Origin: Sphingomonadales bacterium UBA1936
GTDB taxonomy: Bacteria > Pseudomonadota > Alphaproteobacteria > Sphingomonadales > Sphingomonadaceae
NCBI GenBank assembly: GCA_002336985.1
Contig: DDFE01000053.1
Location: 15,677-28,163, forward strand
Length of the DNA stretch: 12,487 nt
Reading direction: 5' to 3'
In this document: positions 7,575 through 12,487 of the stretch, piece by piece
How positions within the stretch are numbered: position 1 is the first letter of the stretch
Layout: the number at the start of each line of letters is the position of its first letter
Position numbers and translations under genes: made by a program
The notes under the pieces: generated by a model
The model's database searches: none
Told to the model about the DNA's origin: nothing
Seen by the model: the letters and a program-made list of their open reading frames with translations, nothing else

Positions 7575-9839
7575 CTACCCCTCGATCTTCGAAAAATCTG
7601 CGACCCGGTGGACAGCATCCCTGACCCGCAGCAGCAGAGCGAGGCGCGCCGCGCGCTTGTCCGCGTCGGGGTCGTTGATGGTCACCGATTCAAAGAACGC
7701 ATCGATGGGCGCACGCAGAGCGGCAAGCGCCATCATCGCCCCTTCGAAATCCTCCGCCTCCACTGCCGCCGCTGCGCGTGGTTCGGCAGCGTCGAGCGCA
7801 GCGATCAGCGCTGCTTCGCTGGTTTCGGGCGTGTAGGACAGCGGTTTCTGCTCTGCCGTGGTCACGTTTTCCTTCTTCAGGATGTTCGACGCGCGCTTGT
7901 ACCCGGCGAGGAGGTTGGTGCCGTCGGGCGTGGTGACGAAGGCCTGCAGCGCCTTCACGCGGGCGAGCAGGCGGACAAGATCGTCTTCACCGCCCAGCGC
8001 GAACACCGCGTCGATCAGGTCGTGGCGGACACCGGCTTCGCGTTGCTGGACTTTGAGGCGGTCGGCGAAGAAATTGAGCAATGGATCCAGTACGTCCACG
8101 GAGCGCCGAATCTCAGATTTCCGGGCAGCATCAGTTGTGAACGCGTGGGCAACTGAATCCATATCAGGCGCTTCGCCAACGGGATGACCTTGAACCAATC
8201 GACGCATCAATAGCTCGAGCGCCGAACCTCCGATCAACTGCCTGAGCGGCAGGCGTAATCCATTCTCAGTGATCAACCTGATCACACCGATCGCCGACCT
8301 ACGCAGGGCGAAGGGGTCTTTGGATCCGGTCGGCGTCTCGTTGATGCTGAAAAACTCGATCAGGCTATCCAGCTTATCCGCCAGCGACACGGCCACCGTC
8401 ACCGGATCGGTCGGGACGTCGTCGCCCTGCCCGACCGGCTTGTAGTGATCGCGGATCGCGTCGGCGACGGGGTCTGGTTCGCCCTGCGCGCGGGCAAGGT
8501 GGCCGCCGATGACGCCCTGAAGCTCGGGGAATTCACCGACCATGCCGGTGACGAGGTCGGCCTTGGCGAGGCGTGCGGCGCGTTCGGCGAGGTCTGCCAG
8601 TTCCTCGTCACCCCGGACTTGATCCGGGGTCCCGCTGCCTTCTCCGCTGTTAGAAAGCGGGACCCCGGCTCGGAGGCCGGGGTGACGGGAATTGGTAGCG
8701 GAGGAGTGATTTGAACCCCCGACAATCCCCTCTTCGACCAACCACCGCGCCAGCTTCGCGACGCGTTCGACCTTGTCGGCAACCGTCCCAAGCTTTTCGT
8801 GAAACACGATCTGCGACAGTTTCTTCGCCTGCTCGTCGAGCGAAACCTTCAGGTCGTTTTCCCAGAAGAACTTCGCATCGCTTAAGCGAGCCGACAGCAC
8901 GCGTTCGTTGCCCGCGACGATCGCCTTGCCGCCGTCATGCGCGTCGATGTTCGCGGTGCAGACAAAATTCGGCGCGAGTTTCCCGGCGGCATCGCGCAGC
9001 ACGAAATACTTCTGGTTGATCCGCGCGGTCAGCTGGATGACCTCCTGCGGCACGGCGAGGAACTTGGGGTCGAACGACCCGAGCAGCGGCACCGGCCATT
9101 CGGTCAGGCCGGCATTCTCGATGACCAGCCCCTCGTCCTCGACCAAAGTCAGCCCCGCGTCCGCCGCGAGCTTCTTCGCGCCATCGCGAATGATCGCGGT
9201 GCGTTCGGACAGGTGGACGATGACGTGGCAGGCGCGCAGTTTCTCGACATAGTCATGCGCGCCGCCGATGGTGATGACGCCGGGATGGTGGAACCGGTGG
9301 CCGAGCGTCGCCGCGCCGCTCTCGATCCCCTCGAACGCGAACGGCACGACATCCTCGCCCAGGATGGCGACGATTCCCTGCAGCGGGCGGACCCAGCGCA
9401 GGCTTTCGGTGCTGGCGGATGCCGTGCCCCAGCGCATCGACTTCGGCCAGGAGAAAGCGCGGATGACGACGGGAATCGCTTCGGCAAGCACGTCCGCCGT
9501 AGGGCGGCCAGGCTTGTCGATGACGGCGAACAAGACGCCGTCACGCTCGACGAGTTGCTCGCGCGTCAGGCCGGTTGACCGCAGGAAGCCGGCCAGCGCC
9601 TGTTCCGGCGCATTGGCGCGCGGCCCCTTGCGCTCCTCTCTGACAGCAGCCGTTTCAGCAGGCAGGCCACGCGCGATCAGCGCCAGACGGCGCGGCGTCG
9701 CGAAAGCCTCGATAGCTTCTGCGACAAGGCCGGACTTGGCGATCTCCTCGGCGAACAGGCGCGCAAGGTCTTCCTTCGCCTTGACCTGCATCCGCGCCGG
9801 AATTTCCTCGGAGCGAAGTTCGAGCAAAAAGTCGGTCAT
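7575..9839 (-). CDS. glyS: Glycine--tRNA ligase beta subunit, with an apparent in-frame insertion of about 39 residues
   Basis: 754 residues, longer than the about 690-700 usual for the family. With GlyQ it forms the alpha2beta2 enzyme that charges tRNA-Gly; the beta subunit mainly recognises the tRNA. Visible landmarks are the N-terminal FLLELRSEEIPARM (4-17), TESLRWVRPLQGIVAILG, and PQEVIQLTARINQKYFVLRD. The C-terminal anticodon-binding region has FFADRLKVQQREAGVRHDLI and ends in RVADFSKIEG. Between ARWLVEEGI and EELADLAERAARLAKADL, residues about 373-411 (8607-8723) are low-complexity and encoded by a palindrome plus a tRNA-like tail, so they are probably an insertion. Codons from about 8101-8400 are less GC-rich than the rest. 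ATG 9839 is preferred over in-frame ATG 9845 because GAGG (9847-9850) is 7 nt from the former and nearly touches the latter. No stop or frameshift interrupts the frame, so the protein is probably functional. Confidence 0.95.
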   Translation of the reverse strand: MTDFLLELRSEEIPARMQVKAKEDLARLFAEEIAKSGLVAEAIEAFATPRRLALIARGLPAETAAVREERKGPRANAPEQALAGFLRSTGLTREQLVERDGVLFAVIDKPGRPTADVLAEAIPVVIRAFSWPKSMRWGTASASTESLRWVRPLQGIVAILGEDVVPFAFEGIESGAATLGHRFHHPGVITIGGAHDYVEKLRACHVIVHLSERTAIIRDGAKKLAADAGLTLVEDEGLVIENAGLTEWPVPLLGSFDPKFLAVPQEVIQLTARINQKYFVLRDAAGKLAPNFVCTANIDAHDGGKAIVAGNERVLSARLSDAKFFWENDLKVSLDEQAKKLSQIVFHEKLGTVADKVERVAKLARWLVEEGIVGGSNHSSATNSRHPGLRAGVPLSNSGEGSGTPDQVRGDEELADLAERAARLAKADLVTGMVGEFPELQGVIGGHLARAQGEPDPVADAIRDHYKPVGQGDDVPTDPVTVAVSLADKLDSLIEFFSINETPTGSKDPFALRRSAIGVIRLITENGLRLPLRQLIGGSALELLMRRLVQGHPVGEAPDMDSVAHAFTTDAARKSEIRRSVDVLDPLLNFFADRLKVQQREAGVRHDLIDAVFALGGEDDLVRLLARVKALQAFVTTPDGTNLLAGYKRASNILKKENVTTAEQKPLSYTPETSEAALIAALDAAEPRAAAAVEAEDFEGAMMALAALRAPIDAFFESVTINDPDADKRAARLALLLRVRDAVHRVADFSKIEG
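8606..8687. repeat. Palindromic REP-like element inside the glyS reading frame
   Basis: Outer arms 8606-8616 (CGTCACCCCGG) and 8677-8687 are perfect 11-bp reverse complements. Inner arms 8624-8636 (CCGGGGTCCCGCT) and 8656-8668 are perfect over 13 bp, with a 19-nt loop and unpaired bulges between the two stems. Palindromes starting CGTCACCCCGG are, from memory, common between genes in sphingomonads. Here the element is translated within glyS, on the minus strand, without a stop codon. It lies 5 nt from the tRNA-like sequence at 8693-8723. Confidence 0.88.
8693..8723 (-). pseudogene. tRNA 3'-end fragment (most like elongator tRNA-Met) embedded in glyS
   Basis: On the minus strand the 31 nt parse as the 3' part of a tRNA: GTC, T-stem GGGGG, T-loop TTCAAAT, T-stem partner CACTC, acceptor strand CTCCGCT, discriminator A and CCA. 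The T-stem has one A-G mismatch and one G-T pair. The B-box-like GGTTCAAATC and encoded CCA make this hard to explain by chance. From memory it best matches alphaproteobacterial elongator tRNA-Met, which would have CCCTC in place of CACTC. No anticodon arm, D-arm or 5' acceptor strand lies upstream, so this is a fragment, not a working tRNA gene. It is translated as part of GlyS. Confidence 0.7.
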
Positions 9840-9845
9840 GCGCAT

Positions 9846-9864
9846 TCCTCACCTTGAGGTGAGG
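9846..9864 (-). promoter_or_regulatory. glyS ribosome binding site inside a hairpin
   Basis: In the glyS mRNA sense the hairpin is CCTCACC, loop TCAA, GGTGAGG (7 perfect pairs, 9864 to 9847). Its 3' arm followed by A gives GGTGAGGA, the only good Shine-Dalgarno sequence before the gene, 7 nt from ATG 9839. When the hairpin is folded the site is paired. This could dampen or tune GlyS translation relative to GlyQ; the effect is inferred. Confidence 0.6.
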
Positions 9865-9985
9865 TGGCAGCCGCAGGCTGACGGAGAGGTGCGAACATCG
9901 CGCGCGCGAGCGCGCACGCCGCTGCTGCGGCGTTCTTTCGCACCGCCCCACCGGCTTCGCCGGTCCCCCCCGCCTCAAGGCGGGG
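9847..9985. repeat. Cluster of hairpins filling the glyQ-glyS spacer
   Basis: Nearly the whole gap is palindromic. Perfect stems are 9847-9853/9858-9864 (7 bp), 9868-9872/9876-9880 (5 bp), 9888-9895/9937-9944 (8 bp, enclosing 9902-9906/9911-9915 and 9916-9922/9927-9933), 9950-9955/9959-9964 (6 bp) and 9968-9974/9979-9985 (7 bp). The 8-bp stem enclosing two smaller hairpins gives a branched, cloverleaf-like outline. The pattern suggests one or more mobile palindromic repeats inserted between the two synthetase genes. The rightmost hairpin is followed on the plus strand by ATTTTG, but no plus-strand gene ends here, so terminator function is unlikely. Confidence 0.82.
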
Positions 9986-10002
9986 ATTTTGGGTGGCTGC
10001 CA

Positions 10003-10863
10003 TCATGCGTCCCACCCGTTCTTCGCCATGTACGCGGCACAGGCGCCCTTTGCGAGGTCGCGGACGCGGCCGATGTAGGCCTGGCGTTCGGCGACCGAGA
10101 TGACGCCGCGGGCCTGTAGCGTGTTGAAGATGTGGCTGGCCTTGATCGCCTGTTCATAGGCCGGGATCGGCAATTCGGCGCTCAGGCAATTCTCGCATTC
10201 GGCGGCCGCCTTGCGGAAGCCGTCGAACAGGCTTTCGGTGTTCGCGACCTCGAAATTCCATTTCGACATCTGGCGTTCGTTTTCGAGGAACACGTCGCCA
10301 TAGGTCACGCCCTCGTCATTGAACGCAAGGTCGTACACATTGTCGACGCCCTGGATGTACATGGCGAGGCGCTCGAGGCCGTAGGTGAGTTCGCCCGACA
10401 CCGGCTTGCAGTCGTATCCGCCGACCTGCTGGAAATAGGTGAACTGCGTCACCTCCATGCCGTCGCACCAGACTTCCCAGCCGAGGCCCCAGGCACCGAG
10501 CGTCGGGCTTTCCCAGTCGTCCTCGACGAAACGGATGTCGTGGAGCAGCGGGTCGACGCCGATCGCATCGAGGCTGCCGAGGTACAGTTCCTGCAGGTTC
10601 GGCGGGCTGGGCTTCAGGATGACCTGATACTGGTAATAATGGCCGAGGCGGTTCGGGTTCTCGCCATAGCGGCCGTCCGTCGGACGACGGCTGGGCTGCA
10701 CATAGGCGGCCTTCCAGGGCTTCGGGCCCAGCGCGCGCAGGGTCGTCGCCGGGTGGAACGTCCCCGCCCCCATTTCCATGTCGTATGGCTGAAGGATGAC
10801 GCAGCCCTGCGCGCTCCAATAATCATGGAGCGTCAGGATCAGCCGTTGAAAGCTGAGGGCCAA
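10003..10863 (-). CDS. glyQ: Glycine--tRNA ligase alpha subunit
   Basis: 286 residues, near the family's usual about 300. It is the catalytic class II subunit of the alpha2beta2 glycyl-tRNA synthetase, activating glycine with ATP in the cytoplasm. Family blocks are very clear: QGCVILQPYDMEMGAGTFHP (19-38), QPSRRPTDGRYGENPNRLGH (56-75) with YYQYQVILKPSP directly after it, FVEDDWESPTLGAWGLGWEV (112-131) and WCDGMEVTQFTYFQQ (132-146). The protein ends GWDA before TGA at 10005-10003. The start is TTG at 10863, giving MALSFQRLILTLHDYW; the near-perfect AAGAAGGA 7 nt upstream supports it, and the nearby ATG eight bases upstream is out of frame. It is first in a leftward glyQ-glyS-ppdK cluster and is separated from glyS by a hairpin-filled spacer. 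The gene opposite is divergent, leaving 89 bp for both promoters. Confidence 0.97.
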   Translation of the reverse strand: MALSFQRLILTLHDYWSAQGCVILQPYDMEMGAGTFHPATTLRALGPKPWKAAYVQPSRRPTDGRYGENPNRLGHYYQYQVILKPSPPNLQELYLGSLDAIGVDPLLHDIRFVEDDWESPTLGAWGLGWEVWCDGMEVTQFTYFQQVGGYDCKPVSGELTYGLERLAMYIQGVDNVYDLAFNDEGVTYGDVFLENERQMSKWNFEVANTESLFDGFRKAAAECENCLSAELPIPAYEQAIKASHIFNTLQARGVISVAERQAYIGRVRDLAKGACAAYMAKNGWDA

Positions 10864-10870
10864 GCGGACA

Positions 10871-10878
10871 TCCTTCTT
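10871..10878 (-). promoter_or_regulatory. Strong ribosome binding site that fixes the glyQ TTG start
   Basis: The minus strand reads AAGAAGGA, then 7 nt, then TTG at 10863. The strength and spacing offset the weak start codon. An ATG overlapping the end of the site is out of frame with GlyQ. Confidence 0.7.
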
Positions 10879-10924
10879 CGCAGGTGCAACACGGGGCCAA
10901 GCCTTTGGCGCGGGGGTGGCGGCG

Positions 10925-10930
10925 GGTCAA
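10925..10930 (-). promoter_or_regulatory. Candidate -35 element of the glyQ promoter
   Basis: TTGACC preceded by C on the minus strand (CTTGACC) resembles the well-conserved -35 half of alphaproteobacterial housekeeping promoters. No good -10 hexamer follows at 16-18 nt, where the sequence reads CAAAGG, so this is only a candidate. It lies in the 89-bp gap shared with the divergent TraB/GumN gene. Confidence 0.28.
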
Positions 10931-10952
10931 GCGAGCCGCTAACGCGCGGTCC

Positions 10953-11855
10953 ATGAACCGCACGCTTTCCACGCTTCTCGCCGGCCTTGCCCTGTTCGCC
11001 TGTTCCGGTTGCGAGGCGAAGGCGCCGCCCGCAAAGCCCGTCGCGCCCACGATCGCAAAGCCTGCGTTGTGGAAGGTCTATGACGCCGACACGACCGTAT
11101 ATCTGTTTGGAACGATCCACCTGCTGCCCAAAGGAATGCAGTGGACCGACGCCAAGCTGAACGGTGCCATGGCACAATCGCAGGACCTGGTCCTGGAAAC
11201 GGTGATCGACGACCCCGCGGCACTGGGCGCGATCATGACGAAACTGGGCACTTCGCCCGGCCTGCCGCCGATCCTCGACCGTGTGCCCCCCGAAACCCGG
11301 CCCAAGCTAAAGGCCGTCATCGACAAGGCCGGCCTGCCGATGAAAGTGCTGGACGGCATGGAAACCTGGGCGGCTTCGCTGGTGATTTCCACGGCATCGC
11401 TGCGCGCGACCGGGCTCGACCATGACGAGGGGGCCGAGGCGCAACTCACCGCCGCGTTCAAGAAAGCCGGAAAGCCAGTCGCGGGGCTCGAGACGCCAGC
11501 ACAGCAGCTCGGCTATTTCGACGGCCTGTCGGAAAGTGCCCAGCGCAAGTTCCTGGTCAGCGTCGCCGACGGCAGCGAGCGGATGGAAAAGGAATTCACC
11601 GCAATGATCGGCGCCTGGCGCAAGGGCGACGTCAAACAGATCGCGCTGACGTTCGACGACGAGATGCGGGATTCGGCCGAACTCGCCGACACGCTGCTCT
11701 ACAACCGCAACGCGCGCTGGGCCGCGTGGATCGCGCAGCGAATGGACAAGCCGGGCACCGTCTTCGTCGCGGTCGGTGCGGGTCACCTCGCGGGCAAGAA
11801 ATCCGTCGAGGACCTGCTCGCGAAAAAGGGTTTCAAGGTCGCCCGCGTCCAATAG
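10953..11855 (+). CDS. TraB/GumN family lipoprotein
   Basis: 300 residues. The N-terminus is a signal peptide (hydrophobic residues 5-16) with cysteines at 17 and 20; either could be the lipidated residue, and a Pro/Ala/Lys linker follows. The body matches the TraB/GumN family: VYLFGTIHLLPKG (49-61) near the N-terminus, a glutamate in LVLETV (Glu82), and GAGHL (275-279) near the C-terminus. Those paired GxxH motifs are shared with the Tiki-type metalloproteases, so metal-dependent peptidase activity in the periplasm is possible, but the bacterial family's substrate is unknown. I chose ATG 10953 because the signal peptide starts there; an in-frame ATG at 10884 would put a basic extension before it. 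No clear ribosome binding site is visible. It is divergent from glyQ, and rplY follows 92 bp downstream on the same strand. Confidence 0.88.
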   Translation: MNRTLSTLLAGLALFACSGCEAKAPPAKPVAPTIAKPALWKVYDADTTVYLFGTIHLLPKGMQWTDAKLNGAMAQSQDLVLETVIDDPAALGAIMTKLGTSPGLPPILDRVPPETRPKLKAVIDKAGLPMKVLDGMETWAASLVISTASLRATGLDHDEGAEAQLTAAFKKAGKPVAGLETPAQQLGYFDGLSESAQRKFLVSVADGSERMEKEFTAMIGAWRKGDVKQIALTFDDEMRDSAELADTLLYNRNARWAAWIAQRMDKPGTVFVAVGAGHLAGKKSVEDLLAKKGFKVARVQ

Positions 11856-11881
11856 TTGCGTTTTACCCCTCTCCCCGCTAT

Positions 11882-11923
11882 GCGCGCGCCTCCCACGCAG
11901 TCGACATCCCTGGAGGCGCGCGC
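11882..11923 (+). repeat. 12-bp perfect stem-loop in the rplY leader
   Basis: Arms GCGCGCGCCTCC (11882-11893) and GGAGGCGCGCGC (11912-11923) pair completely around an 18-nt loop. It lies 26 bp after the TraB/GumN stop and 24 bp before the rplY start. No T-run follows, so it is not a typical terminator. Position in the leader of a ribosomal protein gene suggests an mRNA structure used for autoregulation, but this is inference; it could also be another palindromic repeat. Confidence 0.65.
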
Positions 11924-11935
11924 GGGTGACACCAT

Positions 11936-11940
11936 AAGGA
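11936..11940 (+). promoter_or_regulatory. Ribosome binding site of rplY
   Basis: AAGGA lies 7 nt before ATG 11948, in an A/T-rich stretch free of the upstream hairpin, as expected for a highly translated ribosomal protein gene. It fixes the start at 11948. Confidence 0.75.
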
Positions 11941-11947
11941 AATACAT

Positions 11948-12487
11948 ATGAGCGATCAGCTGACCCTGTCGGCCGAAGCGCGCGAGACGGCGGGTAAGGG
12001 AGCCAGCCGGGCATTGCGTCGTGAGGCCCGCGTTCCTGCCGTCATCTATGGCGCAGGCGAAACCCCTCTCGGCATCCATGTCGAGGAAAAGGCGCTGATG
12101 AAGGCGCTGCACACCGGACATTTCATGAATTCGGTCGTGATGATCGACGTCGGCGGCAAGCCGGTTCGCACCCTGCCCAAGGATGTTGCGTTCCACCCGG
12201 TTTCGGAACGCCCCCTGCACGTCGATTTCCTGCGGATTTCGGAACACGCCAAGATCCACGTCAACGTGCCGGTGCACTTCACCAATGAAGAAGCATCGCC
12301 GGGCATCAAGCGTGGCGGCGTCCTGAACATCGTTCGCCACGACCTCGAACTCGTTTGCGATGCGGCCGAAATCCCGTCGGAAATCGAAATCGACCTGACC
12401 GGCTCCGAAGTCGGCGATTCGATCCACATTTCGTCGGTGAAGCTGCCGAAGGGTTCGGAAAGCGCGATCACCGACCGCGACTTCACC
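11948..12487 (+). CDS. rplY: 50S ribosomal protein L25 (general stress protein Ctc type), 3' end outside the window
   Basis: 180 residues are visible and the frame is still open at the window edge; Ctc-type L25 proteins are usually about 200-220 residues, so only the tail is missing. The protein binds 5S rRNA in the large ribosomal subunit. The N-terminal L25 domain shows GKGASRALRREARVPAVIYG (16-35), including the basic patch and the IYG turn typical of the family, and RTLPKDVAFHPVSERPLHVD. The second, TL5-like C-terminal beta domain begins near residue 100 with IHVNVPVHF and includes GGVLNIVRHDLELVCDAAEI, so this is the long two-domain form rather than the short E. coli form. AAGGA 7 nt upstream supports ATG 11948. 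In related genomes the peptidyl-tRNA hydrolase gene often follows (family knowledge, not seen here). Confidence 0.95.
   Translation, partial: MSDQLTLSAEARETAGKGASRALRREARVPAVIYGAGETPLGIHVEEKALMKALHTGHFMNSVVMIDVGGKPVRTLPKDVAFHPVSERPLHVDFLRISEHAKIHVNVPVHFTNEEASPGIKRGGVLNIVRHDLELVCDAAEIPSEIEIDLTGSEVGDSIHISSVKLPKGSESAITDRDFT

Noticed and set aside
6886..7836. A 316-codon plus-strand open frame crossing the glyS-ppdK junction
   Set aside because: It overlaps the ends of two conserved minus-strand genes and has no domain or ribosome binding site.
8693..8723. A functional tRNA gene on the minus strand
   Set aside because: Only the T-arm and the 3' acceptor strand are present; the upstream sequence is ordinary glyS coding sequence with no anticodon arm, D-arm or 5' acceptor strand.
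9968..9990. GC-rich hairpin followed by ATTTTG on the plus strand as an intrinsic terminator
   Set aside because: No plus-strand gene ends nearby, the T-run is short, and on the transcribed strand there is no T-run after the stem.
11856..11884. TTGCGT (11856-11861) and TATGCG (11879-11884) with 17-nt spacing as an rplY promoter
   Set aside because: Each hexamer matches the consensus at only three of six positions, and the start would fall inside the hairpin's left arm. Too weak to annotate.
1..12487. A hidden defence system, prophage, CRISPR array or biosynthetic cluster
   Set aside because: All plausible coding space is taken by pilus, tRNA synthetase, PPDK, TraB/GumN and ribosomal protein genes; no regularly spaced repeats, integrase or effector-like gene was seen.

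Overview
This GC-rich window (roughly 65% by eye) looks like a chromosomal segment of an alphaproteobacterium, most likely a member of the Sphingomonadales. That placement is inferred from the protein sequences (Caulobacter-type Cpa/Tad pilus genes, a glyQ-glyS-ppdK cluster, a Ctc-type L25) and from the style of the dispersed palindromic repeats. No database search was possible.

Layout. Positions 1-4466 (+) hold the 3' part of a tad/flp (type IVc) pilus locus: the end of the secretin gene cpaC, then cpaD (lipoprotein), cpaE (receiver-like plus degenerate MinD-type ATPase), tadB and tadC (inner-membrane platform proteins), tightly packed with 1-17 bp gaps. The motor ATPase gene cpaF/tadA, often found between cpaE and tadB, is absent from that position. 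A 74-residue single-pass membrane protein of unknown function follows at 4532-4756. A 30-bp perfect inverted repeat (4766-4842) separates this block from a leftward cluster that is transcribed in the order glyQ (10863-10003), glyS (9839-7575), ppdK (7497-4849). That cluster encodes both subunits of tetrameric glycyl-tRNA synthetase and pyruvate, phosphate dikinase. Divergent from glyQ is a TraB/GumN-family lipoprotein (10953-11855, +), followed by the 5' part of rplY/ctc (ribosomal protein L25, 11948 to the window end).

The most unusual feature is inside glyS. An apparent in-frame insertion of about 117 nt (8607-8723) combines a palindromic repeat (8606-8687) with a 31-nt sequence (8693-8723) that reads, on the glyS coding strand, as the 3' end of a tRNA (T-arm, acceptor strand, ACCA), most like elongator tRNA-Met. 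The frame stays open, adding about 39 residues to GlyS. The glyQ-glyS gap is also almost wholly built of hairpins, the last of which contains the glyS ribosome binding site. A further part of glyS (about 8101-8400) has clearly lower GC than the rest. The housekeeping cluster has therefore repeatedly been reshaped by small palindromic elements and possibly by recombination.

No intact RNA gene, insertion sequence, CRISPR array, phage gene or defence system was seen. No gene-free stretch exceeds 300 bases; the longest gap is the 163-bp glyQ-glyS spacer.
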